Translations under genes and position numbers: made by a program
Assembly: GCA_001899685.1 (NCBI GenBank)
Contig: MKWG01000045.1
Span: forward strand, 46,331-110,330
Direction: 5' to 3'
Length of the DNA: 64,000 nt
Source of the DNA: Sphingobacteriales bacterium 44-15
GTDB lineage: Bacteria; Bacteroidota; Bacteroidia; Chitinophagales; Chitinophagaceae
Shown: piece after piece, positions 45,044 to 53,731 of the stretch
Numbering within the stretch: the first letter of the stretch is position 1
Layout: every line of letters starts with the position of its first letter
The notes under the pieces: generated by a model
Seen by the model: the letters and a program-made list of their open reading frames with translations, nothing else
What the model was told of the DNA's origin: nothing
Database searches by the model: none

Positions 45044-45892
45044 TTATTTTATCTCGTTTATCCATTGCTGTACAAATACCCTTGCGGGCTCAATCACTTC
45101 TTTTCCTGCACGGAACGCCATCTTCCACCTGTTGCTTTTGCGTTCATACGCAGGATTCACAAATACTGTTTTATTATTCTTTTCGATGGTCTGTGCAGCA
45201 AAATCAATATCTTTTGTTTCTTCCATGAACTGCTGCAGCCTTTGTTTTACAAAAAGCAGCTGATTTTCCGGGTATTCGCTTTCCCATTCCTGCAACCTTG
45301 TTTCGTTGGATGCAGCAAAAGATTTTTTCAGCGCTTCGTAATTTTCTGCATATGATTTGATACCGGGGTTTTGCGGATCCTGGGCCTGCTTAAGATTTTC
45401 TTTGGCAGCTTTAAGAGCCTCTTCAAAAATAGGCCTGAACTCCGGGCTCGCTTTCTTCAAATTCTCTTCTGTTGAAGCAATACTTTCTTTAGCATACTTT
45501 ATCATGTTGTTGCGCATCTCTTCAGGTGTTTCCGGCGCTTTCACCGGTTCAGGCTTATTGCTTTCCCTGAGTGAAGTATACGCTTTAGCAAATTCAGCCC
45601 CATTCACATATTCTTTGGTATACTGCAAAAGGTCTTTCATCACCGCGCTGCGGTTGCCTGATGCAATATTTCTTGCATTTTTTAACCCGTAGGCATCTAT
45701 AAACCCACCCAGCAAACTGTTGCTGATCTTTTGATTGGCATCTGCCTTTGTAATGCCTAACTGACCCAGGAAATCTCCCCAGGTTTTATGCGCTCTGAAA
45801 GAAAAAAACGTTGCTGATACCAGTACTGCTGCTATACACAGCAAACCTGCCTGCCCATATTTTTTAAGCCGGGACTGAAACTGCCTTTTCAT
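45044..45892 (-). CDS. membrane-anchored protein of unknown function
   Basis: A 282-residue protein started at the ATG at 45892 (MKRQFQSRLKKYGQ), because the longer frame upstream has no start context and lies wholly over the glycosyltransferase gene. A single membrane segment at about 13-31 anchors it with the rest outside the cytoplasm. Residues 60-260 are helical and charged, with long Glu/Lys-rich stretches suggesting a coiled coil (about 115-185). No known domain is recognised. The start overlaps the end of the glycosyltransferase gene by 29 bases, so the two are coupled and may act together. Confidence 0.75.
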   Translation of the reverse strand: MKRQFQSRLKKYGQAGLLCIAAVLVSATFFSFRAHKTWGDFLGQLGITKADANQKISNSLLGGFIDAYGLKNARNIASGNRSAVMKDLLQYTKEYVNGAEFAKAYTSLRESNKPEPVKAPETPEEMRNNMIKYAKESIASTEENLKKASPEFRPIFEEALKAAKENLKQAQDPQNPGIKSYAENYEALKKSFAASNETRLQEWESEYPENQLLFVKQRLQQFMEETKDIDFAAQTIEKNNKTVFVNPAYERKSNRWKMAFRAGKEVIEPARVFVQQWINEIK

Positions 45893-47246
45893 GTTGTTTG
45901 TTTTTAAGATCAAAAATTGGTTCAATGATATCCTGCGAAGCGTCGGGATGTAACAAACGGGCGATATGACCGGCACTGATGCTGAAAGGATCAAAGCGGG
46001 TGAACTCTTCTGAAAGGTTTGACACATTGTATTTAAAATGCTCATCACCGGAAACTTTCATCACAGCTTTCTTTATTTTCTTGGCCCGCGGCTTTTCCGT
46101 TCTCAGGTTTATGCCCAGGCCAAAATATCCCACTCTGGCACAGATCTCATTCTTTCCCTCATGTACTCCCGCCACAACCATCGGCAGGTTGTTTTCAATC
46201 GCCAGCATCACTCCGCCATAACCGCCATTGGTGACATATACATCAGCATAAGGCATTATATCGGCAAAGGGTATAAAATCTTCAATGATTATATTTTTAT
46301 AAGGATACCGCTCACGTAAGCTTTCTGTTTCGGAGCCTCCTGTTGTGGCAATGACCAGTGTATCCTCATCCTTGAATGCCTCAAGCGTTGGCACAAGCAG
46401 CTTATTGATATCTTTCTCTACTGTTCCCTGGGTTACGAGCACAACCCTGCCATACTGATTGATCCTCCTGTCAAACCAGCCATTGCGCTGCTTTTCCCCG
46501 GTATAAGGAAGTATTGCACCGGCAAAGCGCACATTGGCGCTAAGATCGCTGCGGTAATATTCAAAGCCGGGCGTACCGCTCTGCAGCAATACATCAGACT
46601 TAACAATATTCACGTCAAATAATGATTTCCCTCCGTGCCGGATATTATATTTATCCAGCATGCTGTGCATTACCCGGTTGGGTTCATTGAAAATAAACCT
46701 GTTGGTTGCCCACCTGAGCAATCTTTGCTTCAGCCTGCCTCCCGCTGAATAAGAGGGCGTCAGTCCCAGGCCGGAAGGCGGGAGATCCTTAGATGTTTCC
46801 GGGAGCGGGAGAACACCAATAGCCACGACCGGTTTTTTCATCAGGTCTTTTATAAATGGTATCGCCGAAAAAGCGCAGTCTGCCACCACCAGGTCAAACG
46901 GGAAGGACTTATAGATTTCACATATATCCTCATAGTACTCCGGCGCGCGCAAAATGAAAGCGTGGATAATATCAAACTTCAGGCGGCTGACCTGGCTTTT
47001 ATATTTCAGCCTTTCAGGAAAAGCCTTATCGAAATTATTATTGGATACATCCTTTGCTTTGCGGAACGGCTGATGCTTTATGCCCAGCCTTTCGATCTTC
47101 GCAGCAAAGGTCGACGAAGTATACCATTCTATTTCGCAGCCCTGCTCTTTTAAATGAACAGCCAGCCCTGTTAACGGGTTGAAGTGCCCGTCTGCGGGAA
47201 AATTGGCAAACAATATTTTTTTCCCTTTTAAAGCTTTTGTTGTCAT
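45864..47246 (-). CDS. GT1 family glycosyltransferase (UGT/MGT-like)
   Basis: A 460-residue GT-B glycosyltransferase. The N-terminal Rossmann half begins ILFANFPADGHFNPLTGLAVHL with the catalytic-type histidine, and the C-terminal half has VTQGTVE, IIEDFIPFADIMPYADVYVTNGGYGG and NLPMVVAGVHEGKNEICARV, the nucleotide-sugar binding signature of the UGT/macroside transferase group. No signal peptide. Such enzymes attach sugars to small lipophilic acceptors (lipids, carotenoids, antibiotics). The downstream gene overlaps it by 29 bases. Acceptor unknown. Confidence 0.9.
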   Translation of the reverse strand: MTTKALKGKKILFANFPADGHFNPLTGLAVHLKEQGCEIEWYTSSTFAAKIERLGIKHQPFRKAKDVSNNNFDKAFPERLKYKSQVSRLKFDIIHAFILRAPEYYEDICEIYKSFPFDLVVADCAFSAIPFIKDLMKKPVVAIGVLPLPETSKDLPPSGLGLTPSYSAGGRLKQRLLRWATNRFIFNEPNRVMHSMLDKYNIRHGGKSLFDVNIVKSDVLLQSGTPGFEYYRSDLSANVRFAGAILPYTGEKQRNGWFDRRINQYGRVVLVTQGTVEKDINKLLVPTLEAFKDEDTLVIATTGGSETESLRERYPYKNIIIEDFIPFADIMPYADVYVTNGGYGGVMLAIENNLPMVVAGVHEGKNEICARVGYFGLGINLRTEKPRAKKIKKAVMKVSGDEHFKYNVSNLSEEFTRFDPFSISAGHIARLLHPDASQDIIEPIFDLKNKQHEKAVSVPA

Positions 47247-47394
47247 AGCATTTAATTATGACACAATGCTACAATCCAAATAGTGCGTCTAAAAGCAGGG
47301 AATGCATGAACAGTACAATCTCCCGCATGAATTGATAAAAAGTCATATTTACAATGCACAGGAGAATAAAATCTTCCTTCTCCCTTTTGCGGTT

Positions 47395-47402
47395 TACTTT
47401 TG
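47395..47402 (+). promoter_or_regulatory. -7 element before the GH20 gene
   Basis: TACTTTTG matches TAnnTTTG exactly, 31 bases before the ATG. No clear -33 TTTG is seen at the usual spacing. Confidence 0.3.
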
Positions 47403-47433
47403 CTGATCATCCATCATTCAATCCATAAGCTGC

Positions 47434-49674
47434 ATGAAAAAGATGCTGGTATGTGTATCGTTCATTGCATTCCAATATGCTGTTGCACAATCACCTGTGT
47501 ATACAGGGATCGTTCCTGCACCGGCTTCCCTTGAGGTGGCTGAAGGTGTCTTTGTGCTTAGCAAAACAACACCCGTATTCAGTGATCCGGCCTTTACTGA
47601 AGCGGCTGAGCTGTATGTACAATCCTCCTCTCTTGCCGAGCCTAAGACTTACCGGGCAAGATCAACAGCTTCAACAACCAAAGGAATATATTTTCTGAAA
47701 CAAGCCGGGAATAATAAAGAAGCATACCGGCTGTTGGTCAGCCCATCCGTTGTGCAGATCATAGCTTCCGGCAAATCAGGCGCTATACACGGAATGGAAA
47801 CCCTGCTTCAGTTGCAACTGCTGCAGCCTGACCGTAAAACGCTTCCCTGCCTGAAGATAGCTGATACACCGGCTTTTGCTTACAGGGGATTAATGCTTGA
47901 TGTGTCAAGACATTTTTATTCCGCAGGCACTGTGGAAAAGATCATTGATATGATGGCGCTGTATAAGCTGAATATGCTGCACCTGCACCTGACCGATGCT
48001 GCCGGCTGGCGTATTGAGATAAAGCAATATCCCGGGCTTACACACACCGCGGCCTGGAGAACAGAACAAAACTGGAAAGACTGGTGGAACGGCAACAGGC
48101 ACTATGCTACCGAAGGCGCTCCCGGTGCATACGGAGGGTATTACACACAGGAGGAAGCAAAACAACTTGTGAAATATGCCGCAGAAAGAAATATTAACAT
48201 TATACCGGAGATTGAAATGCCGGGTCATTCAGAAGAAGTGATGGCGGTATTTCCTCAACTGGCCTGTTCGGGAAAACCTTATACACAGGGAGAACTGTGC
48301 CTCGGCAACGACAGCACCTTTATCGTGTTTCAAAACATATTGCTGGAGATCATGAATATTTTTCCTTCTTCGTATATCCATATCGGCGGTGATGAAGCAG
48401 GGAAGGCTGCCTGGAAAAAATGCCCTAAATGCCAGGCAAGGATCAGGGCGGAGCATCTTGCAGATGAGCATGAGCTGCAGAGCTACGGCATTAGGAGAAT
48501 GGAGAAATTTCTTTCTGCCCATGGCAGGCACCTGCTCGGTTGGGATGAAATACTGGAAGGAGGACTGGCGCCGGGAGCTACTGTGATGTCGTGGCGTGGA
48601 GAAAGCGGAGGCATTAAAGCGGCAAAGGCAGGGCATGATGTGATCATGTCGCCCGGCGGCTACTGTTATTTTGATGCCTACCAGGCAAACCCAATCACTC
48701 AGCCTGAAGCGATCGGAGGTTTTCTGCCTTTATCAAAGGTATATAGCTACAATCCCGTTCCCGGAGCGCTTAATCATTCAGAAGCAAAACATATCCTCGG
48801 CGTGCAGGCAAATGTGTGGGCAGAGTATATACCTACTTCTGAACACCTCGAATACATGATATTTCCAAGATTGCTCGCGCTGGCAGAAACAGGATGGACA
48901 AAAAATGAAAATAAAAGCTGGAAGTCTTTCGAAGACCGGCTGCAGCAGCAATATCTTTTACTGCAGCGCCGCAACATCAATTATTATCGTCCTGTAGCGG
49001 ACCTTGAAATAAAAGCCATCGCTGATACGGATCAGCATTCAAGCCTCGTGCGTATCATTTCGGAACAATATAACCCGGATATCCGCTATACCACAGACGG
49101 TTCAACGCCTGCAACAGGGAGCGCCCGGTATACTGCTCCTTTTTATGTAAAAGACACTGCTACTGTAAAAGCTGCGCTTGTGTTGCCGCAACATGATAAA
49201 ACAGGTCCCGTCGCTTCTTTGACTACTTCTTATCATAAAGCGGTCGGTGCAAAAGTGGTCTATAATCAGCCTTACAGCAGGAGCTATCCTGCGCAAAAAG
49301 AGTATACGCTGGTGAATGGAGAGAAAGGTTCATTTTCTTACGGCGATGGTCAGTGGCAGGGATTCGACAGCGGAGATATGGATGTGACGATTGAACTTAA
49401 AACATTGTCAGAAATAAATAATATAAGTGTATCATTCATGCAGCTTACTGGTCCCGGTGTGTTCATGCCGGGATATGTTGAGTTCAGCTGGTCGGCAGAT
49501 GGTAAAACATTCAGTAAGCCGGTCAGCGTTAGCAATAGCGTGCCTTCAACAATATCCACGCTTGTAATAAAACCGTTCGCTGCAGCAATCGGTGCAAAGG
49601 CAAAATATATCAGGGTGTTTGCCCGCAATGATAAAAAAGGTTTTTTGTTTGCTGATGAAATAATGGTTTTTTAA
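47434..49674 (+). CDS. beta-N-acetylhexosaminidase (GH20)
   Basis: A 746-residue exported hexosaminidase with a signal peptide to about Ala18. A GH20b-type N-domain (about 25-145) precedes the catalytic barrel starting at FAYRGLMLDVSRHF. The catalytic pair Asp320-Glu321 is in HIGGDEAGKAAW, and NIIPEIEMPGHSEEV, GWDEILEGG and VQANVWAEY are all typical. After the barrel (about 500) there is a chitobiase-type C-terminal domain (IRYTTDGSTPATGSARYTAP) and a discoidin-like segment. It should release terminal GlcNAc or GalNAc from glycans in the periplasm or at the surface. The TonB receptor and DUF4249 genes downstream may import the product. Confidence 0.94.
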   Translation: MKKMLVCVSFIAFQYAVAQSPVYTGIVPAPASLEVAEGVFVLSKTTPVFSDPAFTEAAELYVQSSSLAEPKTYRARSTASTTKGIYFLKQAGNNKEAYRLLVSPSVVQIIASGKSGAIHGMETLLQLQLLQPDRKTLPCLKIADTPAFAYRGLMLDVSRHFYSAGTVEKIIDMMALYKLNMLHLHLTDAAGWRIEIKQYPGLTHTAAWRTEQNWKDWWNGNRHYATEGAPGAYGGYYTQEEAKQLVKYAAERNINIIPEIEMPGHSEEVMAVFPQLACSGKPYTQGELCLGNDSTFIVFQNILLEIMNIFPSSYIHIGGDEAGKAAWKKCPKCQARIRAEHLADEHELQSYGIRRMEKFLSAHGRHLLGWDEILEGGLAPGATVMSWRGESGGIKAAKAGHDVIMSPGGYCYFDAYQANPITQPEAIGGFLPLSKVYSYNPVPGALNHSEAKHILGVQANVWAEYIPTSEHLEYMIFPRLLALAETGWTKNENKSWKSFEDRLQQQYLLLQRRNINYYRPVADLEIKAIADTDQHSSLVRIISEQYNPDIRYTTDGSTPATGSARYTAPFYVKDTATVKAALVLPQHDKTGPVASLTTSYHKAVGAKVVYNQPYSRSYPAQKEYTLVNGEKGSFSYGDGQWQGFDSGDMDVTIELKTLSEINNISVSFMQLTGPGVFMPGYVEFSWSADGKTFSKPVSVSNSVPSTISTLVIKPFAAAIGAKAKYIRVFARNDKKGFLFADEIMVF

Positions 49675-49682
49675 AGAGCTTT

Positions 49683-49714
49683 GTTGCAGTGCAACGGATT
49701 GGCAACATTGTTGC
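49683..49714. repeat. nested GTTGC/GCAAC palindromes
   Basis: GTTGC-agt-GCAAC at 49683-49695 and GCAAC-att-GTTGC at 49702-49714 place four half-sites in 32 bases between the GH20 and TonB-receptor genes. This may be an operator or an RNA structure. Confidence 0.4.
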
Positions 49715-49780
49715 TCATAGTAATGCGTTTGCCTGCCGGGCTTTGAATACATAAAATTTTATAGCCAAAAGAAAGGATAC

Positions 49781-52102
49781 ATGATTAAAGCAATAAGGCT
49801 CACGCTGATACTTATCACAGCAGTTGTTAACAGCTTCGCGCAGCAAAAATTCACGGTCAGCGGAACGGTGCGCTCACAAAGAACGGGAGAAACCCTTATT
49901 GGCGCTACCATCAGGGTGGGCGCTGCAGGCACTTCCAGCAACGACTATGGTTTTTTCTCCCTTACGCTTGAGAAGGGCAAATACAATATTGAGGCTACTG
50001 CAGTAGGGATGCAAACCAAAAACATTCCCGTGACGCTGGATAAGGATATCACACTGAACCTTGCGCTGGAAGATGAACAAAAGACACTTGATAACATTAC
50101 TATCATCGCCTCCTCCAAGAGCCGCAGTCTCAGCAGCCCGCAAATGGGCATAGAGCGGCTGACATCCAAAGAAATCAAGAATATTCCTGCTTTGCTGGGA
50201 GAAAGAGATGTGCTTAAAACCGTGCAACTGCTGCCGGGCATAAAATCGGCAGGTGATGGCAACAGTGGCTTTTATGTAAGGGGCGGCGCTGCCGATCAAA
50301 ACCTTATCATGCTAGATGAGGCCACGGTATATAATGCCTCTCACCTGCTTGGCTTTTTTTCTACTTTCAATTCCGATGCCATTAAAGATGTAACGGTATA
50401 TAAGGGCGGTATGCCCGCGCAGTACGGCGGAAGGCTTTCTTCTGTGCTCGATATCAAAATGAACGATGGCAACAACCAGGATTACAGCGTAAGCGGCGGT
50501 ATAGGATTAATATCCGCCAAGCTTAATGTGGAAGGACCCATACAGAAAGACAAATCCTCTTTCCTGGTTACCGGCAGAAGAACGTATGCAGACATGTTCC
50601 TGAAGCTGGCTAAGGATTCTTCGCTGAGAGATAACACGCTTTACTTCTATGATCTCAATGCTAAGCTCAACTATAGTATCGGCAGCAAAGACAGGATATA
50701 TCTTTCCGGCTATTTCGGGAAAGACCGGCTTGCCGCGGGAGAGACCTTTGGTATGGACTGGGGGAATTCCACAGGAACCTTCCGCTGGAATCATATTTTC
50801 AGCAATAAGCTTTTTTCCAATACTTCTGCAATATTCAGCAACTACGATTACAATATTTCCATACGCAGCGGTGCTAACGATTTTGATATTTTTTCCCAGA
50901 TCCGCGACTGGAATCTGAAGCAGGAATTTCAATGGTATCTTACCAACCGAAATAATATACGTTTTGGATTCAACACTATCTATCATACTATTCGCCCGGG
51001 CGAAGTCCGCCCCGTCTCTGATAAATCCAGCATCAACGAGGCACTGCTTCAGAAAAGATATTCCTGGGAAAATGCCATCTACGCTACGAATACCTGGAAA
51101 GCTTCTGATAAGCTGCAGATCACTTACGGGCTGAGGCTCACGCTCTTCAGCATTCTGGGTAAAGGCGATTTTTATAACATCACTCCCGAAGGAGAAATAA
51201 GCGATACACTTAGCTATGAAAAAGGGAAGTTTGTAAAAACTTATGTAAACCCCGAACCAAGGCTGGCAGCAAGTTACCAGCTTAATGCTGTCTCTTCGGT
51301 AAAAGCATCTTATGTAAGGAATGTGCAGAACCTGCATCTCATTTCCAATTCCACCACTTCAAGCCCTACGGATAAATGGGTTGCCACCACGAACATTATC
51401 AGGCCGGAAGTCTCGGACCTTTTTGCTGTGGGTTATTACAGGAACTTGTGGGATAATACATACGAGCTCACCGCAGAAACCTATTACAAGACCATGCAGC
51501 ACCAGATAGATTACCGCGATGGAGCCAATGTATATATTAATTCCGACGCCATAGAAACCCAATTGCTCTTTGGCAAGGGTAGAGCTTATGGTATAGAATG
51601 GCAGTTTAAAAAGAAAGCCGGCAAGCTTACCGGATGGCTGAGCTATACCTTATCAAAAACAGAAAAGAAAATAAACGGCATCAATAATAATAACTGGTAT
51701 AATGCGCGCCAGGACAGAACACATGATATTGCACTGGTAGTATCTTACCAGCTTAATAAAAAATGGACCATTTCTGCAAACTGGATCTTCTATACCGGCA
51801 ATGCCGTTACTTTCCCGGCAGGTAAATACAAAGTAGATGACCAGGTAGTATTCTACTATACGGAAAGGAACGGGTATCGCATGCCTGATTATCACCGCCT
51901 CGATATTGGGGCTACCTGGCTCCTGAAGCAAAAGAAAAGGTTTTCTTCGGAGCTTAATTTCAGCTTATACAATGCTTACGGAAGGGAAAATGCTTATACG
52001 ATCACTTTCCGCGAAAGCAAGGATGATCCCGAAAGGACAGAAGCAGTACAACTGGCATTATTCAGATTTATCCCGTCCGTATCCTACAACTTCAAATTTT
52101 AA
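49781..52102 (+). CDS. TonB-dependent receptor with CarboxypepD_reg domain
   Basis: A 773-residue outer-membrane receptor, not of the SusC type. After the signal peptide (to about Ala20) comes a CarboxypepD_reg-like domain (about 25-105, FTVSGTVRSQRTGETLIGATIRV), then a plug with FYVRGGAADQNLIMLDEATVYN and YKGGMPAQYGGRLSSVLDI, and a 22-strand barrel. There is no STN domain, so it should not signal through a FecR. It is paired with the DUF4249 lipoprotein gene 3 bp downstream, a combination frequent in Bacteroidota. The ligand is unknown; the neighbouring GH20 suggests an amino-sugar glycan. Confidence 0.93.
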   Translation: MIKAIRLTLILITAVVNSFAQQKFTVSGTVRSQRTGETLIGATIRVGAAGTSSNDYGFFSLTLEKGKYNIEATAVGMQTKNIPVTLDKDITLNLALEDEQKTLDNITIIASSKSRSLSSPQMGIERLTSKEIKNIPALLGERDVLKTVQLLPGIKSAGDGNSGFYVRGGAADQNLIMLDEATVYNASHLLGFFSTFNSDAIKDVTVYKGGMPAQYGGRLSSVLDIKMNDGNNQDYSVSGGIGLISAKLNVEGPIQKDKSSFLVTGRRTYADMFLKLAKDSSLRDNTLYFYDLNAKLNYSIGSKDRIYLSGYFGKDRLAAGETFGMDWGNSTGTFRWNHIFSNKLFSNTSAIFSNYDYNISIRSGANDFDIFSQIRDWNLKQEFQWYLTNRNNIRFGFNTIYHTIRPGEVRPVSDKSSINEALLQKRYSWENAIYATNTWKASDKLQITYGLRLTLFSILGKGDFYNITPEGEISDTLSYEKGKFVKTYVNPEPRLAASYQLNAVSSVKASYVRNVQNLHLISNSTTSSPTDKWVATTNIIRPEVSDLFAVGYYRNLWDNTYELTAETYYKTMQHQIDYRDGANVYINSDAIETQLLFGKGRAYGIEWQFKKKAGKLTGWLSYTLSKTEKKINGINNNNWYNARQDRTHDIALVVSYQLNKKWTISANWIFYTGNAVTFPAGKYKVDDQVVFYYTERNGYRMPDYHRLDIGATWLLKQKKRFSSELNFSLYNAYGRENAYTITFRESKDDPERTEAVQLALFRFIPSVSYNFKF

Positions 52103-52105
52103 GCA

Positions 52106-52915
52106 ATGAAGCATACTACTATATATCTTCTTTTATCTGTGATAATTATTTTTTCTTCCTGCGAAAAAGTAATCGACCTGCCACTGGATGCTGCGGCAAA
52201 AAAATACGTGATAGAAGGCGCCATTACTGATATGAAGGGCGGCTGCAGGGTATTGATTTCTCAAACCAAAAACTTTAATGAGGACAATAGCTTTGAAAGC
52301 GTTAGCGGTGCAGCAGTAAGCATAACAGATGGGAATAATAATACCATATCCCTTCCCGAAACATCACCTGGAATATATGCAGACAGCTTGATAAAAGGTA
52401 TGCCGGGAAGAACCTATGCCATGCATGTAAACATTAATGGAACAGCCTTCGAATCTTCATCTACAATGCCTTTTAAGGTCAATATGGATTCGCTGTATGT
52501 AACAGATGATTTTCTTTTTGGGGAAGTAAGAAAAACGCCTAATGTGGAGTTTCGTGACCCCCGGGGAACTGGCAATAACTACCGGTTTATACTATATGTA
52601 AATGGGGTGAAAAGAAAGAATATTTACATAAGCAACGACAGCTATTCAGATGGGAACTTTTCATCTGTAAAACTATTCCTCTTCGGTGATGGCGATGACG
52701 ACGATGACAAAAAAATAAAAAGCGGCGACAAAATAGGCGTTGATATGCTTTGTATTTCACCTGATGTATATAAGTACTGGTATAGCCTTGATGCCGGCGC
52801 AACCGGTAATAATAGTTCCGCTTCGCCTGCCAATCCTGTAAGCAATATTTCCGGTGGAGCGCTTGGCTATTTCAGTGCCCATACTGTTCAGTCCAGGTTC
52901 GCAGATGTACCTTAA
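52106..52915 (+). CDS. DUF4249 lipoprotein
   Basis: A 269-residue lipoprotein with the acylated cysteine at residue 19 (FSSCEKVIDL). The text YVIEGAITDMKGGCRVLISQTKNF, VSGAAVSITDGNNN and GRTYAMHVNINGTAFESSSTMP matches the DUF4249 family. The gene starts 3 bp after the TonB receptor stop, so the two are co-expressed, and the lipoprotein probably acts as its surface accessory, in the way SusD serves SusC; that is inference. An Asp-rich loop (GDGDDDDDKK, near 191-200) might bind calcium. Slightly shorter than many family members but the C-terminal NPVSNISGGALGYFSA is normal. Confidence 0.88.
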   Translation: MKHTTIYLLLSVIIIFSSCEKVIDLPLDAAAKKYVIEGAITDMKGGCRVLISQTKNFNEDNSFESVSGAAVSITDGNNNTISLPETSPGIYADSLIKGMPGRTYAMHVNINGTAFESSSTMPFKVNMDSLYVTDDFLFGEVRKTPNVEFRDPRGTGNNYRFILYVNGVKRKNIYISNDSYSDGNFSSVKLFLFGDGDDDDDKKIKSGDKIGVDMLCISPDVYKYWYSLDAGATGNNSSASPANPVSNISGGALGYFSAHTVQSRFADVP

Positions 52916-52973
52916 GCAGCAGCTTTCAAAAAAAAGAGGCAGGTGATCCTGCAGCATAGAACAATATTATTAA

Positions 52974-53036
52974 ATCAAGAAGCTCTTTGCCTCTTTGCAT
53001 TCTTTCTTTGCGCCTCTGCCTGAAAACCTTCTTGAT
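52974..53036. repeat. CTTTGCG-type repeat, copy 2, flanked by inverted repeats
   Basis: Three CTCTTTGC/CTTTGCG words at 52983-53027 are flanked by ATCAAGAAG (52974-52982) and its reverse complement CTTCTTGAT (53028-53036). The unit looks like a tiny mobile palindrome. Confidence 0.5.
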
Positions 53037-53056
53037 AAACGGTAAAAAAATATGAT

Positions 53057-53084
53057 GGAAACTTTGGTAACAAAAAAAGTTTCC
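53057..53084. promoter_or_regulatory. 28-bp palindromic operator of the tetR-RND operon
   Basis: GGAAACTTT at 53057-53065 and AAAGTTTCC at 53076-53084 are perfect reverse complements around a 10-base centre. The palindrome covers the -33 box and spacer of the tetR promoter, as expected for a TetR-family repressor site. Confidence 0.6.
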
Positions 53085-53093
53085 TTAGTTTTG
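53063..53093 (+). promoter_or_regulatory. consensus promoter of the tetR-RND operon
   Basis: TTTG at 53063-53066, 19-base spacer, TAGTTTTG at 53086-53093: both boxes match the Bacteroidota consensus exactly. The ATG at 53111 lies 17 bases downstream of the -7 box. Confidence 0.6.
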
Positions 53094-53110
53094 TGCCGAT
53101 TTTGAAGATT

Positions 53111-53731
53111 ATGGAGATACAGGAAAGAATTGCGGTTAAGGCACATGATTTGTTCTTAAAATACGGCATCCGCAGCGTAAGCATGGACGAAATAGCCACC
53201 CAGCTTGGCATCAGCAAAAAAACGATTTACCAGTTTTATGCAGATAAGGATGCCCTGGTGGACAGCGTGATAGATATAGTGGTGAATGAAAATGCAGCAG
53301 AATGTTGTATGCAAAAGGAAAGCAGTGAAAATCCTGTGCACGAGATATTTGTGGCGATGAACATGGTACAGGAGATGCTGCGGACAATGAACCCTACCAT
53401 TGTGTACGACCTGGAAAAGTATCATCCTGCAGCTCACCGGAAGCTCAACGATCACAAAAACAAATTTCTGTATAGGCAGATTACAGAAAACCTGGAAAAA
53501 GGTATAGCTATGCAGCTCTACCGGCCGGATATCAATGTAGAAATTATTGCACGATTCAGGCTTGCCTCAGTATTTCTCTTGTTCAGCCCCGATATATTCC
53601 CCTCCGGAAGGTATAACCTTAGTACTATTATGGAAGAAGGTACCATACTTTTTTTATATGGTATAACTACTTCCAAAGGACAAAAACTGATTCAGAAATA
53701 TCAACAACAACGACAAAAAGATCATATATGA
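53111..53731 (+). CDS. TetR/AcrR-family repressor of the RND operon
   Basis: A 206-residue TetR-type regulator started at the ATG at 53111; the in-frame GTG at 53093 overlaps the -7 promoter box. The helix-turn-helix spans about 22-44 with MDEIATQLGISKKTIYQFYADKDAL, and the rest is a helical ligand-binding domain unlike known members. It is the first gene of the efflux operon and its stop overlaps the tolC-type start by 4 bases (ATGA). The 28-bp palindrome at its own promoter makes autorepression likely, released when an efflux substrate binds. Confidence 0.92.
   Translation: MEIQERIAVKAHDLFLKYGIRSVSMDEIATQLGISKKTIYQFYADKDALVDSVIDIVVNENAAECCMQKESSENPVHEIFVAMNMVQEMLRTMNPTIVYDLEKYHPAAHRKLNDHKNKFLYRQITENLEKGIAMQLYRPDINVEIIARFRLASVFLLFSPDIFPSGRYNLSTIMEEGTILFLYGITTSKGQKLIQKYQQQRQKDHI

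Noticed and set aside
45893-46048. Longer start for the membrane-anchored unknown
   Set aside because: The extension lies over the glycosyltransferase gene, has unnatural composition, and the ATG at 45892 gives a normal membrane anchor.
52939-52952. GCAGG-TGAT-CCTGC hairpin after the DUF4249 gene as terminator
   Set aside because: The stem has only 5 bp and the T-run is on the strand opposite to the gene.
53093-53110. GTG start for the TetR regulator
   Set aside because: The GTG overlaps the -7 promoter box; ATG at 53111 starts the standard TetR N-terminus.
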